Shown here: positions 60,181-64,000 of the stretch, in pieces
How positions within the stretch are numbered: position 1 is the first letter of the stretch
How the letters are laid out: every line of letters starts with the position of its first letter
Assembly (NCBI RefSeq): GCF_000243275.1
Contig: NZ_CM001437.1
Location: 3,159,192-3,223,191 of the forward strand
From: Myroides odoratus DSM 2801
GTDB lineage: Bacteria > Bacteroidota > Bacteroidia > Flavobacteriales > Flavobacteriaceae
Direction: 5' to 3'
Length of the DNA stretch: 64,000 nucleotides
The notes under the pieces: model-generated
What the model was told of the DNA's origin: nothing
Seen by the model: only the letters and a program-made list of their open reading frames with translations
The model's database searches: none
Made by a program: the position numbers and the translations under genes

Positions 60181-61686
60181 ATGACAACAGAAGATTCTAA
60201 TTTTGACAGAATCAAATTCGGTCCGTATAGAGATCGAATCCTAACTGCAGAAGAAGCAGCCTTATTAATTCACGATAAAGCCATTGTAGGTGCTAGTGGA
60301 TTTACCAAAGCAGGAGATAGTAAATCTGTTTTACCTGCTTTTGCTCAAAGAGCAGCCAATGAAAAAGTGGCTATTACCTTAATTACAGGGGCTTCTTTAG
60401 GGCAAACAACAGATGCCGATTTGGCAAAAAACAACGCTTTAATCCGAAGAATGCCCTTTCAGGCTGATTCTGATTTAAGGCATGCAATTAATAGCGGTCA
60501 GGTGAAATATATTGACCAACATTTAAGCGAAACAATTGAACAATTACAAGAAAAACATATCCCACAAGTCGAAATTGCGATTATCGAAGCTACTTATATT
60601 AATGAAGAAGGTTTTATAATCCCAACAACATCGATTGGAAACTCTGCTTATTTTGCCAGCGTAGCTAAAAAGATTATCATTGAAATCAATACGGCTATTC
60701 CGTTAAGCGTTGAGGGTATTCACGATAATAGCGTGCCAATTAAGCAACCGCGAAGAGAAATGATTCCGATTCACACGGTAAAAGACCGCATTGGAGAGTC
60801 TTTTATCCGTTTAGATCCGGATCGTGTGGTGGCAGTAGTGTTCTCAAGTATTGAAGATACACCAGCAATTTTACCTGAGCCAGATGTGAAAACGACTGCG
60901 ATTTCAACCCATTTGTTGAACTTCTTTGAAGCTGAGGTGAAAAAAGGGAATCTAACAGAAGCTTTGTTGCCTCTACAAGCAGGTATTGGTAAAGTAGCTA
61001 ATGCAGTGTTGACAGGATTCATTGATGGTCCATTTAAAGATCTAACGATGTATTCAGAAGTATTGCAAGATAGTACGTTTGATTTGATTGATTCAGGAAA
61101 AATGATTTTTGCCTCAGGATCGTCAATTACTGTTACAGAAGCCTGCTATGAAAAAATCATCAACAACTTCGATCAGTATAAAGATAAATTAGTATTGCGT
61201 CCTCAAAACATCAGTAATGCCCCAGAGGTAATCAGAAGGTTGGGGATTATTGCAATCAATACAGCAATTGAATTTGACATTTACGGAAACGTAAACTCGA
61301 CGCATATCAGTGGAAGTAAAATGATGAACGGTATTGGTGGATCTGGAGATTTTGCGCGAAATGCATACTTGAGTATTTTCGTAACACAAGCAGCATCAAA
61401 AGAAAACAAGATTTCACACGTATTGCCAATGGTATCCCATGTGGATCATACGGAACACGATGTGGATATTTTAGTTACGGATCAAGGTTTAGCGGATTTA
61501 CGCGGGTTATCTCCTCGTGAACGTGCTGAGGTAATTATTGAAAATTGCGTGCACCCAGACTACAAAGAAGAATTAAGAGCGTACTTTGAACGAGCGAAAG
61601 AATTAGGAGGACATACTCCTCATATTTTGGAAGAAGCGTTCAAATTTCATACACGTCTAAAACAAACAGGTTCTATGAAACCATAG
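60181..61686 (+). CDS. Acetyl-CoA hydrolase/transferase family protein (succinyl-CoA:acetate CoA-transferase type)
   Basis: 501 residues, the length of Ach1/Cat1/AarC-like enzymes. N-terminal domain with ALLIHDKAIVGASGFTKAGD. The probable catalytic glutamate is Glu293 in LTMYSEVLQDSTFDLIDSG. The C-terminal domain contains GGSGDFARNAYLSIF and MVSHVDHTEHDVDILVTDQG. Class I CoA-transferases of this group move CoA between succinate and acetate; the exact donor/acceptor pair cannot be read. No neighbouring genes of the same pathway. Terminator at 61692. Confidence 0.93.
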   Translation: MTTEDSNFDRIKFGPYRDRILTAEEAALLIHDKAIVGASGFTKAGDSKSVLPAFAQRAANEKVAITLITGASLGQTTDADLAKNNALIRRMPFQADSDLRHAINSGQVKYIDQHLSETIEQLQEKHIPQVEIAIIEATYINEEGFIIPTTSIGNSAYFASVAKKIIIEINTAIPLSVEGIHDNSVPIKQPRREMIPIHTVKDRIGESFIRLDPDRVVAVVFSSIEDTPAILPEPDVKTTAISTHLLNFFEAEVKKGNLTEALLPLQAGIGKVANAVLTGFIDGPFKDLTMYSEVLQDSTFDLIDSGKMIFASGSSITVTEACYEKIINNFDQYKDKLVLRPQNISNAPEVIRRLGIIAINTAIEFDIYGNVNSTHISGSKMMNGIGGSGDFARNAYLSIFVTQAASKENKISHVLPMVSHVDHTEHDVDILVTDQGLADLRGLSPRERAEVIIENCVHPDYKEELRAYFERAKELGGHTPHILEEAFKFHTRLKQTGSMKP

Positions 61687-61691
61687 CCATT

Positions 61692-61726
61692 AAAATCTCT
61701 ACACCAGTTGTAGAGATTTTTTTTTC
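61692..61726 (+). terminator. Terminator of the CoA-transferase gene
   Basis: AAAATCTCTACA / TGTAGAGATTTT with a long T-run after it. Confidence 0.93.
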
Positions 61727-61799
61727 TTCTACGCGATTTCCCAATCTTTAAGCCGTACTTTTTATTATCTTAGCAGTAAAATGTATAGGACGTATAAAA

Positions 61800-62645
61800 A
61801 TGAAAGAAGTTAGAATTGTTGGAGTACCAGAACACTTTAATTTACCTTGGCATTTATGCCTTGAAAATGGAGAGTTTAATGCAATTGGAATTGATTTACA
61901 ATGGACAGACATTCCAGAAGGTACAGGTAAAATGTGCCAGATGTTGCGCCAAGAGGAAACCGATTTAGCTATCATTTTATCGGAGGGAATTATCAAAGAT
62001 ATTACAGCTGGTAATGAAACTTCAATTATACAAGAATATGTAGCTTCTCCGTTATTATGGGGAATTCATGTAGCTGCGGATTCACCTTTTCAATCTATTG
62101 CCGATTTAGAGCACAAACGAATCGCTATTAGCCGATTAGGGTCAGGCTCTCATTTAATGGCTATTGTACATGCCAAACAGATGAATTGGGATTTAGAGCA
62201 GCTAACGTTTGTCATTGTCGATACGTTAGATAAAGCTGTTGTTGCTTTGCAAAATAAAGAAGCTGATTATTTTATGTGGGAGCGCTTTATGACACAGCCT
62301 TTGGTCGATCAAAACGTATTCAGACGAATCGGGGAATGTCCAACACCATGGCCTTCTTTTGTTTTGGTTGGTCGTCGTGTGTTTGTTCAACAGAACCGCG
62401 CTTTAGTAGATAATTTGTTAGAAGTCATCAATGCTACAACTTCAGAATTTAAATTTATTCCGAGTATTGATCGTACATTAGCAGAACGCTACAATCAAAA
62501 AGTAGAGGATATTCAGGATTGGTTGTCTTTAACGCGTTGGTCGCAAAGGCAATTATCCAAAGTAAATTACGATAAGATACAACAGCAATTAGTCGATCTA
62601 CAATTGATCGATACACCTAAGCAATACGAAGATATTAAAATGTAA
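61800..62645 (+). CDS. Solute-binding-like (Ca3427/type 2 PBP) cytosolic protein
   Basis: 281 residues, no signal peptide, which is unusual for a solute-binding fold. It has the type 2 periplasmic-binding-protein pattern: VRIVGVPEHFNLPWHLCLEN, a lobe swap with LLWGIHVAADSPFQSIADLE and RIAISRLGSGSHLMAIVHAK, and a C-terminal lobe. It resembles the fungal Ca3427-like group of cytosolic binding proteins with unknown ligands. It ends 17 bp before a membrane transglutaminase-like gene, so both may be cotranscribed. Function not known. Confidence 0.75.
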   Translation: MKEVRIVGVPEHFNLPWHLCLENGEFNAIGIDLQWTDIPEGTGKMCQMLRQEETDLAIILSEGIIKDITAGNETSIIQEYVASPLLWGIHVAADSPFQSIADLEHKRIAISRLGSGSHLMAIVHAKQMNWDLEQLTFVIVDTLDKAVVALQNKEADYFMWERFMTQPLVDQNVFRRIGECPTPWPSFVLVGRRVFVQQNRALVDNLLEVINATTSEFKFIPSIDRTLAERYNQKVEDIQDWLSLTRWSQRQLSKVNYDKIQQQLVDLQLIDTPKQYEDIKM

Positions 62646-62662
62646 TTTTTTCTGATTTACAG

Positions 62663-63604
62663 ATGGACAATCAAGAAGTACAAATTATTAAAAAGAAGAA
62701 GAAATGGTATGAGTACCTGAGAATTCCTTCTCCATGGGACTATATCATAATTTTTATATTGAATGTACTCTTGACGGTTCCTATTTTTATTATTGTGCAT
62801 CAAAATATAATCGATCCGGAATGGCCATATCATTTGGATCGTATTTTGCTTTGCATCGTAATATTAGCGGTTTTTCAGTTCATTCTGTATAAACTGAAAT
62901 CCATCTTGTTTATCTGTATCTTGGCCTATTTGGGAATCTTTTTCATCGGTACTTCGCATGAAGATTATGATTTGGAATCTATTTTTGATGATTATCGCGT
63001 GATGATTTATGCTATGGCAAGTACGCAAAATCCACAGGATTTAATTATATCTAAACTTCTGCCTTTTCCCAATAAATCCAAAGTGATTAAGGCGATTGAG
63101 TATGATAATCCCAAAGTTCGAAACTTTGCTTTATTAGCTACAACAAAGAACTTCTCTAAAGTACAGGGGTATGGAGAGTACAGGCAAATTATCCAGTGTT
63201 TAGCCATTTTTAAAGAAGTGCGTACACGTTGGAATTATGTCAATGACCCCAAAGGACGAGAATATATTGCAACTGCTTCAGAATCATTGATTCACTTTTC
63301 AGGAGATTGTGATGACTATTCCATCCTCATGGCGGCCTTGATCCGTTCTATTGGAGGAACACCGCGCTTGATTCATACCAAAGAACACATGTATCCAGAG
63401 ATGCTGATTGAAAATAAAGCGCATTTGGAAAAGGTTATCTTCTTGATTAAAGAGGTGCTTTTTGTGGAAGAGAGTAAAGGGAAAGAAGTACATTATCACG
63501 TCGATGAACGCGGGCAAATCTGGTTGAATTTAGATTATACTGCGCGTTATCCGGGTGGACCTTTTATGTCCGAAGAAATTTTAGGACAGCTGACTTTGAA
63601 TTAA
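62663..63604 (+). CDS. Membrane protein with transglutaminase-like domain
   Basis: 313 residues. Two to three transmembrane helices at the N terminus (YIIIFILNVLLTVPIFIIVH, ILLCIVILAVFQFILYKLKS, then ILFICILAYLGIFFIG), then a soluble domain. The transglutaminase-like catalytic triad is present: Cys216 in FSGDCDDYS, His242 in KEHMYPE and Asp291 in LNLDYTA. This core is used for papain-like thiol chemistry, often on proteins or peptides. Substrate not evident. Followed 20 bp later by a DUF423 gene on the same strand. Confidence 0.88.
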   Translation: MDNQEVQIIKKKKKWYEYLRIPSPWDYIIIFILNVLLTVPIFIIVHQNIIDPEWPYHLDRILLCIVILAVFQFILYKLKSILFICILAYLGIFFIGTSHEDYDLESIFDDYRVMIYAMASTQNPQDLIISKLLPFPNKSKVIKAIEYDNPKVRNFALLATTKNFSKVQGYGEYRQIIQCLAIFKEVRTRWNYVNDPKGREYIATASESLIHFSGDCDDYSILMAALIRSIGGTPRLIHTKEHMYPEMLIENKAHLEKVIFLIKEVLFVEESKGKEVHYHVDERGQIWLNLDYTARYPGGPFMSEEILGQLTLN

Positions 63605-63624
63605 ATGAAAGAAAATTAAATACA

Positions 63625-64000
63625 ATGGATATTACAAATACAACAGCACTCTATGCAGGAAGTATTTTTGGTGCTTTAGCTATTATATTTGGTGCTTTTG
63701 GCGCACATGCGTTAAAAAAACACATGGATACCGAACGATTGGAAAGCTATGAAACAGGAGTGAGATATCAAATGTATCATGCTATTTTACTTTTAGTAAT
63801 CGGTATACTGCCTCAACGTGAATATACCTATTACGCAACGAATCTTATTATCATCGGAGTGATTCTATTTTCCTTTAGTATTTATGGACTTGTATTAAGT
63901 GCAACCTTTGGGAAAAAAATAAAAATACTAGGGCCTATTACGCCTATAGGAGGATTGGCATTAGTCGCAGGATGGATAATGTTGTTTATCGCTTTTTTAT
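63625..64000 (+). CDS. DUF423-family small membrane protein (3' end outside window)
   Basis: At least 125 codons are visible and the frame runs off at base 64000. It shows the DUF423 signatures GAFGAHALKKH near residue 24, YQMYHAILLLVIGI, and ILGPITPIGGLALVAGW near the end; the family is ~125-135 residues, so very little is missing. Four transmembrane helices are expected. Function unknown. In the same orientation and 20 bp after the transglutaminase-like gene. Confidence 0.9.
   Translation, partial: MDITNTTALYAGSIFGALAIIFGAFGAHALKKHMDTERLESYETGVRYQMYHAILLLVIGILPQREYTYYATNLIIIGVILFSFSIYGLVLSATFGKKIKILGPITPIGGLALVAGWIMLFIAFL

Noticed and set aside
1..64000. tRNA, rRNA or other known RNA genes
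   Set aside because: I looked for T-loop (GGTTCGA) and CCA-end patterns and other familiar RNA signatures and found none convincing; a tool such as tRNAscan-SE would be decisive.

Overview
The window looks like chromosomal DNA of a low-GC member of the Bacteroidota, most likely a Flavobacteriaceae near Myroides (genus is an inference). Supporting signs are type IX secretion (T9SS) C-terminal sorting domains, a flavobacterial promoter consensus (TTG, 16-20 nt, TAnnTTTG) that repeatedly fixes start codons, Bacteroidota families (DUF6443/RHS, DUF4369-thioredoxin, 2TM, pRiA4b-like) and strong A/T bias. I saw no rRNA, tRNA, CRISPR array, transposase or integrase.

Layout. 1-3200: the end of a giant tandem-repeat surface protein and a secreted tail-fibre-like protein. 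3.7-10.1 kb: argS, then a tightly overlapped operon of two SGNH proteins (one with an inserted LysM) and an MBOAT acyltransferase, which resembles a cell-wall or polysaccharide O-acetylation machine. 10.1-11.9 kb: a DUF4265 protein and a TPR gene broken by one in-frame TAG. 11.9-17.8 kb: a complete RND efflux operon (adaptor, pump, outer-membrane channel). 18-21.4 kb: a ComM-type AAA+ ATPase, a membrane protein and a YpfJ-type zinc protease. 21.4-22.8 kb: a gene-free region of nested minisatellites and long direct repeats. 22.8-28.2 kb: housekeeping genes (small membrane protein, gcvT, a YebC-family gene, an RluA-type pseudouridine synthase, panB, an SH3-domain protein).

28.7-43.0 kb is the most interesting part: an RHS polymorphic-toxin locus. 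Three adjacent genes (an SpvB/YD-repeat-like protein, a T9SS-sorted repeat protein, a 1282-aa RHS protein) end in a PD-(D/E)XK-like nuclease tip followed by a DUF4304-like immunity gene. Downstream lies a string of broken RHS-core pieces, each joined to a different toxin tip (AHH-like, HNH/EndoVII-like, and a third family) with its own intact immunity gene. One piece repeats 366 bp of the live gene without indels and stops matching where the toxin tip begins, which is what tip exchange by homologous recombination would need.

43-64 kb: L-serine dehydratase, dnaK, a MocR-like regulator with a GNAT protein, two tandem secreted M4 metalloproteases with T9SS tails, a nucleoid-associated protein, a pRiA4b-like protein, a LytS/LytTR signalling operon with 2TM-domain proteins, a TlpA-like thioredoxin lipoprotein, an acetyl-CoA hydrolase/transferase-family protein, a solute-binding-like cytosolic protein, a membrane transglutaminase-like protein and the start of a DUF423 protein that runs off the window. 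Many genes end in clear intrinsic terminators, several serving convergent pairs. All family assignments are from reading the sequence; no database search was run.
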